Below, in pieces: positions 34,831 to 45,089 of a stretch of DNA of 64,000 nt. Position numbers and translations under genes: made by a program. The notes under the pieces are model-generated. The model was not told the DNA's origin, did not search any database, and saw nothing but the letters and a program-made list of their open reading frames with translations. The first letter of the stretch is position 1, and every line of letters starts with the position of its first letter. Source of the stretch: Nelumbo lutea (Eukaryota > Streptophyta > Magnoliopsida > Proteales > Nelumbonaceae). Where the stretch lies: NCBI GenBank assembly GCA_022828595.1, contig JAKGHH010000001.1, positions 204,185,813-204,249,812 on the forward strand, read 5' to 3'.

Positions 34831-35390
34831 TAATTTATTTTACCATTTTTCTCTAATTTAGGAAATCATCTTACTTTTTTTTACACTTTGCTATATTCAT
34901 TGTCTTCTCTGTTGAACAGAACTAATTTTCTCTCTAAGTGGACAAAACTCATTCTCTGCAACTTGAAAATTGGAGGGTAGGGTTAAATGCAAATGAAAAT
35001 AAGCTACGGCCTACATACACGATGTTCTTTCACACATCTCATCTGGTCCAGAGTTGGACCTGACCAATTGTTCCTCATTGCATGCATTCAGTTGGTATCA
35101 TCACCCTCGAGTCTTTAATCCCAAAGCAAAGGAATTTCCCTTCATCGATTAACCTTTCCTCAAATATGATTTCTACCGGAATAGCTGCCCACAGGCAAAG
35201 CATATCATCCGATCCACCGTTCACTAGCTGTATAAAACCCAATCTGATGTTGCACCTGCCCAATCTGTGGCACACTCATCTCAATTAATTATTTCTGATT
35301 TAGTTCTTGCAAGCCCTAAGGTAGAGACCATATCATTGTTATACAAGGTAAAACTGAGGAGATGGGAGGTAAAGTGGATAGCTTGTAAGT
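34831..35390. other. No supported gene
   Basis: A 66-residue minus-strand frame (35075-35275; LGRCNIRLGFIQLVNGG, LWAAIPVEIIFEERLIDEGK) looks protein-like, but I cannot place it. It lacks a convincing start or splice context. Confidence 0.35.
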
Positions 35391-36060
35391 GATGCAAACA
35401 TAAACTGCTAAACTAAATTTCCCATAAACTTAATTACTTTAGTCCTCAAAAATTGAATTTCCCATAAACTTGATTACTTGAGTTCTCAAAAACTGAATTT
35501 CCCATGAATTGAATTTCTCATAAATTGAGCTTCTCATAGATTGAAGTTTCCCATAGACTGAATTTCCCACAAACTGAACTTCTCCTAAACTAAGGTTCTA
35601 ATAAACTGAGTTTCTCCTAAACTAAGGTTCTCATAAACTGAAGTTCTCATGAACTGAATTTCTATTGAGGTTCTCATAAACTAAAGTTCTAATAAAATGA
35701 AGGTATCATAAAGGTCACTCTCATAAGGGTCTCACTCCCTGTTAAAACTATTGTTCTCATAAATTGATTGAAGTTTTCATAATGGTATAGAGTGGGGCAT
35801 GAAAGGACCATCATAAACTAAAGTCATGCAAAGATTGAGATTCTCTTAACCTAAACTATCTAATAATAACCACACAACCTAATATGAAGTTTTCATAAAC
35901 TGAATTCTCTAGTAACCACAATCCATGAGTACACTGGTTGAGGTTCTCTTAATCTAAACTATCTAACAATAACCATACAAAATACTATGAAGTTCTCATG
36001 AACTGAGATCTCTATTACTAATCTACCCATGAGTACATTCCTTGCTAAAACTTAACTCTA
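35391..36060. repeat. Degenerate minisatellite, TTCTCATAAACTGA-type units
   Basis: Roughly 17-25-bp variable units such as TTCCCATAAACTTGATTAC, TTCTCATAAATTGAGC, TTCTCCTAAACTAAGG and TTCTCATAAACTGAAG recur through most of 35400-35700 and sparsely up to about 36030. No coding potential. Confidence 0.75.
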
Positions 36061-36152
36061 ATAAGAATTGAATGGGGTTCCATACACTCAACATTTGTAC
36101 CAATCAAATATCGAGCCTATAACCCCCTAGTCAGTTATACAAATAATATGTA

Positions 36153-36769
36153 TGTTATGGTCACACCAACTGGCAGCGCACTGCGGTGCAGTCATGGGCA
36201 GCAGCACGCACAGCAGGCCACACAATAGCAGGCACCACCCGACAAAGCCGCACAACAGCGCGCAGCATGCAGCACGTATCGCCCGACAGCGCACAGCATG
36301 CACCACCTGGCAGGCAGCACGCACCGCACGGCAACAGCACTAGGCAACAGCATGCACCACACGATAGTAGCACCGCGAGACGCGCGCACCACCTGACAGC
36401 CACAGTAAGGCGGGGTCCACATGACAATTCATCAGGGTAGGTCCACACTTATCTTACCACATGAGCCCTGGCTCACCAACTCGCCGCCAGCTTCACCATC
36501 CCTTATCCCTTATCCCTTATCTTATCTTATCTTATCCTTATCTTATCTTATCTTAAATAAGAGTTGTGTTACTATTAGGATAGGTAATTAGGAATTTGAG
36601 GAGTTACGAGTTGAAATAAAGTATTCAGTTTTTTAGTCAAAAAAAGAGTGAGGAGAGTTCGGGTGGTCTCTTGGACAAATCACCCATTCAGTTTTCACAA
36701 TAGGGTCTACATGCAAGGGAGGGCGCAAGGGAAAGTAGGGCTTTCTCACCGTGGACTGGGATCATAACA
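36153..36769. mobile_element. Solo LTR with GC-rich island
   Basis: Starts TGTTATGGTC and ends GGATCATAACA (inverted TGTTATG/CATAACA), flanked by a perfect 5-bp duplication ATGTA at 36148-36152 and 36770-36774. Inside are a CAC/GCA-rich, GC-rich stretch (36170-36430) and a CTTATC/CCTTATC array (36501-36554). No coding region or second LTR is present, so the element recombined to a solo LTR. The superfamily is not determined. Confidence 0.8.
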
Positions 36770-36774
36770 ATGTA

Positions 36775-39700
36775 AAACCCGAATTAGTCCTTGGCAATAT
36801 GAAGCTGTAACAAGCATTTATCATTCACTCATGTACATGCTAGTGTTCCGATGCCTACACAACCTATTTGTCAATCACTCATGTACATTAAGCATGTTCT
36901 CATCCACACAAAACATAGGTAAGTAAAAAAATGAACATAGGTGTGTCATCTATTCCAAAAAAAAGGTTGTATATTTGTGATTGTCAACCTTGAGTATAAA
37001 TATATGTTGGATTATTAGTAGTTCTCAAAAAAAGTAGAAGCTGTTATACGTATGATATACATGTGAGTATCAGCTATGCTAAAACAAAAAGATGTTATAC
37101 TTGTGACTGCCACCAATGAGTATCACTATAGCTTCTATACATGGTACTATTAGCTATTCAAAACAAGAAAAAATCAAGAAGATGTCACTATACTTGGGGG
37201 AGTCATGTTTGGGAGTTTGAGATCATGGGACTGTCCATTAGTCCAAAATAAGTGTTGGACATGTCCCTTAACCCCCCCCCCCCCAAATAGTGTCTAAACT
37301 TGACAAAAACTAGTTGAAAGCTTAAGAGAGTCATGTTTGTTAGTCTGAGAGACTATGGTCATGATTGGGAGTATCTAATCTCTAGTTGCATTGTTTTTTA
37401 ACCTGCATAGATTTTAGAAATCTTATCACATTGGCTCACATGTAGTCTCTAAATTGTAAAAAAAAAAAAAGACAAAAAAGGAAATAACCAACTTACATAG
37501 GCTAATCTAGAGGAGGAGCCAATATCCCTTGTAGATGGGGCTAGGGCTAGATTTTAATTGAATGGGGCTGGAGTGAACTAATTGCATGAACTTGAATGGG
37601 ATTCCTCCCTCTATTTTCACCTCCCTCATTGGAATTCCAACCCTACCTCTAGATCTAATCCCAAACCAACCATAAGTAGCCCCAGATGAAAACCCCACTT
37701 GATGTGTGCTATTAACTTGTCTGTGAGATGCACCCACCCTCCTTGAAGATAATACCTTTTTCCTTACCACTATGACTAATTGCGCAGGCCTTTGTATTAT
37801 ACATCAATTAGTTATAACTCACCTCCCCTTAATACATAAACTAGCAAGGAGCGCCCATGCAAGCACGGGCGAATAATACTGAATAATTGAAAGAGTAAAA
37901 AATGAAGAAAATTAATAGCAAATAGCAATTACAGCTTTAGGCAATCCCAGTTCTTGATTCTCAGTAATAGAAACAATACAAAATAAAGAGAAATTAGTTT
38001 ATATATAAAGAGGTGTTCCTTTAATAAGATCAATACAAATTTCTGAAGGATAAAGAAGGTTGTTTAGTGGAAAAAGAAGAAAGGTTTCCAATTAGGAGAT
38101 GTGATGTCTAACTGAATAATGAATAACTCCAATGATTTCAAAATTAATGTTTGCCCATCTGGTTGACCATTTCTTGCTTGGGTACATGGTATTTCACTAT
38201 TTCACTTTCTCAATCCCACACTTGACCTAGACTATTGGATCCCTTCTTCCATGGCTCCACCAATCTATTGCAAGCAACAATTCCCAGGTGCAAGTTGTTC
38301 TCCTGCATAAAATAAAGGACAGAAATTATTTTGTGTTGAAAATTTAAAAAAAGATGTAGAAATTTTGGGGCCCGACATTTTTTTGTAGATGATTAAAAAG
38401 CCAAAATAGAAAACACAAATTTTGTATCAATAAATATCATATTAAATTAATTTCATCCATATTAGATTAATTTCCAACTAAAAAAGAACTCTCTTCTAAG
38501 CTCCGCTTATGTTTCCAAAAAATAACATAACAAAACAGGCTAGGAAAAAGCATAGATACAATTCTAAGAAGAATAAGGATATTATCCAACATAAAATAAC
38601 TTTTCCTCTGAGCTTAACCTTCTATAATATAAAGAAACCCAATGAATGAGTCCAGAGGACAAAAGGCAATACAAATAAGAAGCCTTAAATAACAGAACAA
38701 TGTAACTTTTCCTCTAAAATTACCTTTTCGGGGCATTGGTAATCTCATAGTAGAAGACAGAGAAGCTGAGGATAAGGCCTACACAGATGGAATGAGTTGA
38801 GGGAATATTTGTAATTTTATATTTGTTGTTTGAAGCAGCCAGATAAATGACAAATAGAAAGCCAAAAAAATGAAATATTCAAAGATTATAAGACAAGAAT
38901 TTACAAGATAATAAATGAAATCCCTGTGAAAATGTATTTAGCAAATGTGTGAGGGAGAAGAAAGAACCAGGTAACCATTCAATGATTGTTTAGTAGATCT
39001 AATTTCATAGGCCTGCAAGATAAATAATTAAACATGTTAGAGAGAGTGATAGGCAAGGAGAATAAGCTTATCCAGATTCAATAGGAGAAGAAAGAAATAT
39101 GAGAAGTTGGTTATGCCATGAGTTTATTTAGGAGTAGAAGCATTAATTGAATTGAATTAATTAATGCTTGAAATTTTGATAGATTTATTTTTCTGTAATG
39201 TTGTTGCTTATTTGTAAAAGCCATTCTCAGATAGGTATGTAATTTCTTCTTCTCTTCTAACACCAAAAGAAAGAAAAAGCTCAATCCCATCTCCTTCCTT
39301 ATTGTCTATGACTATTTAATTACTCTCTCTCTCTCTCTCTTCCTGCAATCTATAGAGCATAATGCGGAGATACAACCTATCATTTAATGTTTTAGATAAT
39401 GAAATTATAGAACAAAACCAATCAAAACAAATAATGAGCTGTTCATCAAATATATCTTACATAGTTTTTAACTTTTCAAATCTTTATAATAATAAGAGGT
39501 TCTGTTTTATACATCTACAGTCTATTTGTAGGTGCATAGATCTTTCTGTAAACAGACAGCCATCTCAATATAGAAGGAGATTCCTACGTTCATAAGAAGC
39601 CTAATTGCCAGTTCACTTCTTGAAAACCAAATCAATAAATGTGCATAAAATTTTATAAATGGAAATGCATTCGATATGATAAATAAGGTGATCATTAAAC

Positions 39701-39798
39701 TATGGATATGTATCAAGTCTTGGCATCTCAAACAGAACAAGAAAACATAATATACACATATGCATATGTCACAGAGATAACACAAAAGCCATACTCAC
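36775..39798. other. Intergenic, no supported gene
   Basis: Contains a C-run near 37269. Possible minus-strand exons at about 38734-38785 and 38230-38325 have splice-like borders but no recognised product. They might be remnants downstream of the katanin pseudogene, which is unproven. Confidence 0.45.
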
Positions 39799-40688
39799 CT
39801 GTGGCTAGCAGGCACTCAAGGGGGTGAAAATCTATGCAGGTAATTTGTCCTTCGTGGAAAGTAAATGTAGAAGCTTTCGAGCTGTCAGATCCCATACCTG
39901 TTATTTATAGTTTTATTTATTTATTTATTTTTGGGGGGTTGGGGGGAGGGGGAGGGGTATATCAATGGCTTTATGGTTACCTTCACAACATCATCTAGTC
40001 CACTAGAAACAACCCAACGGCCACCAGGAGTGAATCTAATGGTACTAATTCCTCGAGTATGGCCCTTGTATGTGTGGATGCATCCCTTCTTTCTAATGTC
40101 CCTGATCTTTAGATTAGCATTCATAAGAACCAGATGCAAAGAACTAACAAAATGGAAGGAATTCAATGGCAGTGCAATTAATTCTGTGTCCGGTAAGGGT
40201 GTGAACAACTACACTTCAACAAGAATCATAAAACAAATTAGAAAATGCTAAAAATTCTCCAAATACAAGCTTTAGTTTAAAAAGTAAAGGAATTGCTATG
40301 TGAAGGTCCTAATCAACAAAATTAATGAGTCAGACTTGGGATGCAAGCAATTAGGTTCCCAAGCCCAACTGAGACCAAACAACAGGATTATTTTCAGGTG
40401 CTTCCTTGAGTCATTAACTTATGCATTCCATTACGGTGCATCTGTCATGAGTTCCAATTTTCAAGTGCCATATCTTGGTACTTAAACTACTTAACAAGTT
40501 GTGCCACCAACTGTTTAGCAAGTGTTTTTCAACTTAAAACAATCAATGGAGTGAAAAGAATATTACTTACTCTTTGCTTCCCTTAAATCCCACAGCTTTA
40601 TTGCACCAGTAGAAGCTCCTGTAACCACCAAAACCTCCGTTGAATCAAAAGCTACCCATTCAACTGGACTTGTGTGACCAGACATGCT
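39799..40688 (-). pseudogene. Katanin p80 (WD40 subunit B1) pseudogene fragment
   Basis: Three exons with good splice sites: 40571-40688 (SMSGHTSPVEWVAFDSTEVL, GASTGAIKLWDLREAK), 39981-40208 (VHTLTGHRINCTAIEFLPF, NLKIRDIRKKGCIHTYKGH, GISTIRFTPGGRWVVSSG) and 39799-39897 (VWDLTARKLLH, then FHEGQITCIDFHPLECLLAT). These are consecutive WD40 blades of plant katanin p80, the targeting subunit of the microtubule-severing complex. It is inactive: TAG at 40144-40146, a one-base insertion before NLKI, and a frameshift deletion in the last exon. A blade Trp is also lost (WDIRKKG became RDIRKKG). No upstream or downstream exons are recognised. Retained introns mean it arose by DNA duplication, not retroposition. 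Confidence 0.8.
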
Positions 40689-41149
40689 CTGCATATTTAC
40701 ACAAAAAAGAAGAGTGATATCCTGTCACAGCACGTAATGGTGTACCTAAACGTTGGGTCTCCTTACCAAATTAGATAAAGTTGCAGACAATGAGAAGTTA
40801 TAGGATTAACATTAACATGCAATTAAAAAGCAAAAAATAAGTGGAGCTGATGAAAAAAAAAAAACAAAAGAAAATAAGTGGCAAGTTTAAGTCCATAAAG
40901 AATTATCCTTTGGTTAATTAAACCGTGTCTATTTCAATTTTGTTCGATAGACCCAAAACTACAAAGCAAGATATATATAAAAAAAAAAATGAAAGCCACC
41001 CTGCCAAACCAAGTAGCATTCTCTTCGTGTTAAAACCTTAACTAACACAAACCCGAAGTTTAGACAAAGGCATTTGGCGCGGTTGCGAAAGCCAAAAAAC
41101 AAGAGCAGTCGTGGGGTGGATTTAAGAGCTCTGCCTCTAAAAGCAAGAC

Positions 41150-41408
41150 TTGATTCAGAGAGTCTGTTTCTGCTTTTCCTTTTTGAAACCTTTGGAACTC
41201 CAAAATGAGGGAAGGTGTATAATCGCTTTATTGTTCGAGTTTTTATCAGCTGAACGAATTCCTGACAATGGGAGACGGCTCTGCGATTGGGTCGAGAATC
41301 AGAATCCGATCTACTGGCTTTGGATGAACCTATTTCAGATTCTAAGCTCCGGAGGCAGTTCTCCAGAACTTCCCGAGGAGAAAACTCGTCCAATCGCTCC
41401 TTCTCCAT
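41150..41408 (-). pseudogene. Possible receptor-like cytoplasmic kinase N-terminus
   Basis: The minus frame from ATG at 41408 reads MEKERLDEFSPREVLENCLR, SSKASRSDSDS and IKRLYTFPHFGVPKVSKRKS. A 'SPR.VL' start, a Ser/Asp-rich stretch and a basic 'RL..FP..GVPK.S.RKS' segment recall class VI receptor-like cytoplasmic kinases (RBK type). This comes from memory of the family and is tentative. No kinase domain was found on this strand nearby, so it would be a fragment. Confidence 0.3.
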
Positions 41409-42689
41409 GGCTAAAGATAAGGTCTAGGAAGACGAAAGCATTGCATGATAAAAGTAATAAAATGAAATCAAGAAAATGTGATTCAAGACATCTGAGATAT
41501 GAGGAATTCAGTCCTTCACCTCTGAGACGAAAGCATTGCCGTTACCGTTTTCACTATGGAGATAAACCCCATTCAAATAATAAGTCACCAAACACGCCAT
41601 TAAAAAGAGGGAAAGTAGAGGCTGAAGGCTCTAGAGCAGCTTCCATGAATTCTCAGACGAGGGAGAGGAAGGATAGATAAAGAAAAAGAGGGAGAGAAAT
41701 GAAGAGAAGCAGCGGTGGCAAAATAGATAGACAAGATGGGGAGAGTGGGAAGAAAGGAGAGAATGGGGATACGTGTGTATCATGCAAGGAGATGGAGGCT
41801 AAAATCATGGCAGAGAGGAGGATAAGAAACAGCTGGGATCGATCTCTTGATCTCACCATGGCGAAAGCGAGCTCTCGACCTCGAGCAGTTCAGGTTGGGG
41901 CTAGGGTTTCAATATCTATAGAATGGTCCTATGGCAGTGTTGATGGTGGCGACTGGCGAGTAGTCGAAGAACAGAAGTAGCGGCAAATTGACTTTAGTTC
42001 TGAAATCAGGAGAGAGAGAGAGAGCGCGAGGTGAGCACTGAGGAAAGAAGTGGAGAAATAGAGTGACACGCGTTATATACTATACATGCAAAGCTGCAAA
42101 CAGAGGAAAAGAGGTTTGTTTCTCATACATTGTTCACACGTGCAATTCATCGATATAATGCTAACGACAATACTAAAACAGTAAGATTCCGTTATATATA
42201 TATATATATATATATATAAGACATAACATTTCATATTAAACAAACTCACATATGTTCTTGCTGTTGTTGTAGTGTGGGTTGGGGGAGGAGAACGACAATT
42301 CCACTTATTATGAGACTAAAACAGTACATGATGATGGGCCTGATTCACCCTCCTCCCTTCTCCTATTGACTAGTGGTCAACCAGGTTTTCTTTTCACCGA
42401 AGGAGGTTTGATTTGGTGACCTTTTACTTGTGGTGAATACTTATCATATGGTATACCACACACAAAGTGGCTATACACCTTCATGTAAGTCTCCCATGGA
42501 ATGCCTTAGTACAAAAGTCATCAAGTCTGTCCCTAATGAATGTCAACGTAGCTACATCTGCACGTGGGATGCCACTAACATCCCATACACTGCTTGTCCA
42601 TGTTCTGGCATTCATTCTTGTCACACTGTTTACTAAATCACTCCATCAAGTTTGATACGCATATGGCACTCACTGTATAACCCCTACAT
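41409..42689. other. No supported gene; (TA)n near 42196-42219
   Basis: 41650-41720 and 42010-42025 are GA-rich. Open frames on the plus strand (41150-41680, 41699-41980) show no recognisable domain. A TA dinucleotide run lies at about 42196-42219. Confidence 0.5.
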
Positions 42690-43324
42690 TCCTAGCATAC
42701 ATAGATAATCATTGGCCCGATCTGTTAATATGCGGATACGTGGAACAACTTGATAATTAGAAGATAATTTAACATTTATGCTCACCTCAGCAAGTTAGGT
42801 CAGCTTGGGTATTTCGGGCATTTCGGCCAAGACTAAGGTCCAAATAACCTGTGGTGACTTGACCTGTCGAGGTGCCACATAGCCTACTTCTAGAAGTTAG
42901 CCAACTATCTCCAAATTTTTCGAGATCACGCCGCACATCCGCAAGCCTTATTCTTATTCTACCCGAATTTGATGAACTCGATAAGACTTATCGGTTTGCA
43001 TGAAGTCCATCTCTGGGTGCGAAATGGACTCTGGGTAGCACAGGCGGGGGGACCTTGGATGTGTTTTGTGAGGCCTATGGCAACTCACCTTTATAAGGGC
43101 CTCACCTCCAACTTTACAAGGCACATGTGATAATAGCTCTTCAACTCTCTTGCTTATAAAGCTCTTTAACTTGCATTACACTCTTCGCTAACTTAAGCAT
43201 CGGAGTTCCCACACTAGGTAAGCCACCCCAGGTCCTCTGATTGTGTTCTCTTGCAGTTCGGCAAGCAAACCGACATCTGAGCTTCCATCCAATTAGGAGC
43301 GACCAGATCGTGTACCATAAACCA
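42690..43324 (+). repeat. Ty3/gypsy LTR, probably solo
   Basis: The right part has the plant gypsy LTR pattern: CTTATAAAGCTC, then ACTTAAGCATCGGAGTTCCC, GTTCGGCAAGCAAACCGACA and GAGCGACCAGATCGTG. ACTTAAGCAT...GAAGT also occurs in the Tat LTR at 62620 (reverse strand). No polyprotein is adjacent. The left boundary is approximate and no target duplication was fixed. Confidence 0.5.
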
Positions 43325-44483
43325 TGATTAGTCTAATATGCATTAACCATTCAAGACAACCAAAATATTAGAAAAAAAACATATAATTGTATATTACCTA
43401 GCTTCTTTTCTTTTCTTCTTAATTCAATTTAACTACATATATTAATCCTATGTTTTATTAGTATTTATTTGTTGATATTTTTATTAGTTCTTTTAATATA
43501 AAATTCAAAAAAATAAGTGTTTGAGATGACTATAGTTTTATTATAAGTTATGATTTTTGATAGATCATTTATGGGCTGCAAGCAATGGGCGACAAATTCA
43601 TGTATGGTGGGGAATATACAAATAATAGAGAGAAAATGAAGAATAAAATATTCCCAAAACATAAAATATGTTATTAAGATTTTAGTCTTTCCGATTAGAA
43701 TTAAGAGAAACAGTTATCTTAAAAGAAATACATAATAATATATGGTGGGGAATATACAACTATCATAAATCTAAACAAATTAATGTATGATATATCATAT
43801 ATAACATATATTTATATATGACATGTACTATATAGTTGGGTTGGTCAACGCTAACCCAACCCAAAGTAAAATTGAGTTTGAATTTCAACTCTAACCCTAA
43901 CCCTTGCTTCAACTCAACCTAATCCAATCCGAATTTTTTGGATTGGATTTGGGCCAACCCGGCCCAAATTATAGCCTTACCAAATGGTACCCCATAAACG
44001 CAACAATAACAAGAAGGAAACATTACTTTGTGCACACCTCGAAACTTGAGAACAATTTCTTCAATAAACAAGTATTTTTGTCTCTAATGGCACTGCCAAA
44101 CATTGAAAAAATAAAGAGAATAATAGGGTTTTAACATTATCATCAACCTTGGAAAATAGAGTAGATATTCACTTGCTTACCAGTAGCCAATAACTTTGTC
44201 TTTCAACAGCGCACAACCGTTGGACGTCGCAGCTGGACGGAAAACATGGGTTTGGGGTTTCAGCTGGACGGAGAGCTATGACGCTGTTCACCATGATCAA
44301 ACTGAGTTGTTCGTATATTTTATTATTTTTTTGTCATTTTTTTCTAATTTAGCTGTAAATTTGACATTTCCTCTTTTCCGTCGCTGTTTAACGGCCATCT
44401 CAATTGCAAAGGGGTATTGTGTAAATCCATTTCAGACCTTACGGATGGTTTAAAAGAATTCTCTATTATTTTAGAGAAAGGAG
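43325..44483. other. No supported gene
   Basis: AT-rich. TATGGTGGGGAATATACAA occurs at 43601 and 43740. 43835-43980 contains GGGTTGG/CCAACCC motif sequence, perhaps a truncated motif-arm MITE. Confidence 0.45.
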
Positions 44484-44939
44484 TAGGGGTGTAAATCGGG
44501 TGGGTTGGGTCGAGTTTATGGTCAACTTAAATCCGACCCTAAAATTTAGGTTTAAGGCCCGAGCCCGAGGTCAAGTCCAATTTTTTTAATTCGAACTAAC
44601 TTGCCCTGTAATTTGATGCATTCAAATTAGGTTTGAACCCGGGCCAGTCTTAGATTGGTCAATAAATCCACTCTAAAATTAACATATATAAATATATTTA
44701 TACAAATATATTTTCATATATTTATAAATATGTACCCAACACTTATATATATATAATTGGGTTGGGCTTGGGCTGGGATCGAATTACGTAAGGAATAGGC
44801 CCGAGTTCGGCCCGAAAAAAATACTCGACTTCTTAGACCCGAATCCAGCTCGTAGACCGAAAATCCAAGTCCGATTTGTGTAAAATTTCGGGTTGGGCCG
44901 CTTCGGGCTCGAGCTGGGCCCGCCCAAGTTGCACCCCTA
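44484..44939. mobile_element. hAT-type MITE just upstream of MBF1
   Basis: Starts TAGGGGTGTAAATCGGGTGG and ends CCGCCCAAGTTGCACCCCTA, flanked by GAAAGGAG (44476-44483) and GAAACGAG (44940-44947), an 8-bp duplication with one mismatch. Arms use GGGTTGGG and GGCCCGAG motifs. It ends 150 bp before the MBF1 start codon, so it lies in or beside the promoter or 5' UTR. Confidence 0.8.
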
Positions 44940-45089
44940 GAAACGAGACAAGCTTCTTCCATCGTTAAAAACCCTCTATCACACGCAGACGTAGAAGAAA
45001 GTGTTGCTCCGAGCGTCGGTCGAAACAAGAAAAACCCCTAAGAAGGTGAAGGAAATCGTTTGTCAAGGAAAGAAAGCAATAGAGAGAAA

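Noticed and set aside
36127..36448. Several overlapping open frames on both strands, Cys/Ala/His-rich
   Set aside because: They are products of the GC-rich repeat words in the solo LTR. All frames are open because stops are rare there, with no domain and no start context.
38230..38785. Two minus-strand exons with splice-like borders
   Set aside because: Short, no recognisable peptide, and no support for joining to the katanin pseudogene.
41150..41680. 176-residue plus-strand open frame
   Set aside because: Antisense to the better kinase-like N-terminal frame, low-complexity Arg/Lys/Ser-rich, no domain recognised.
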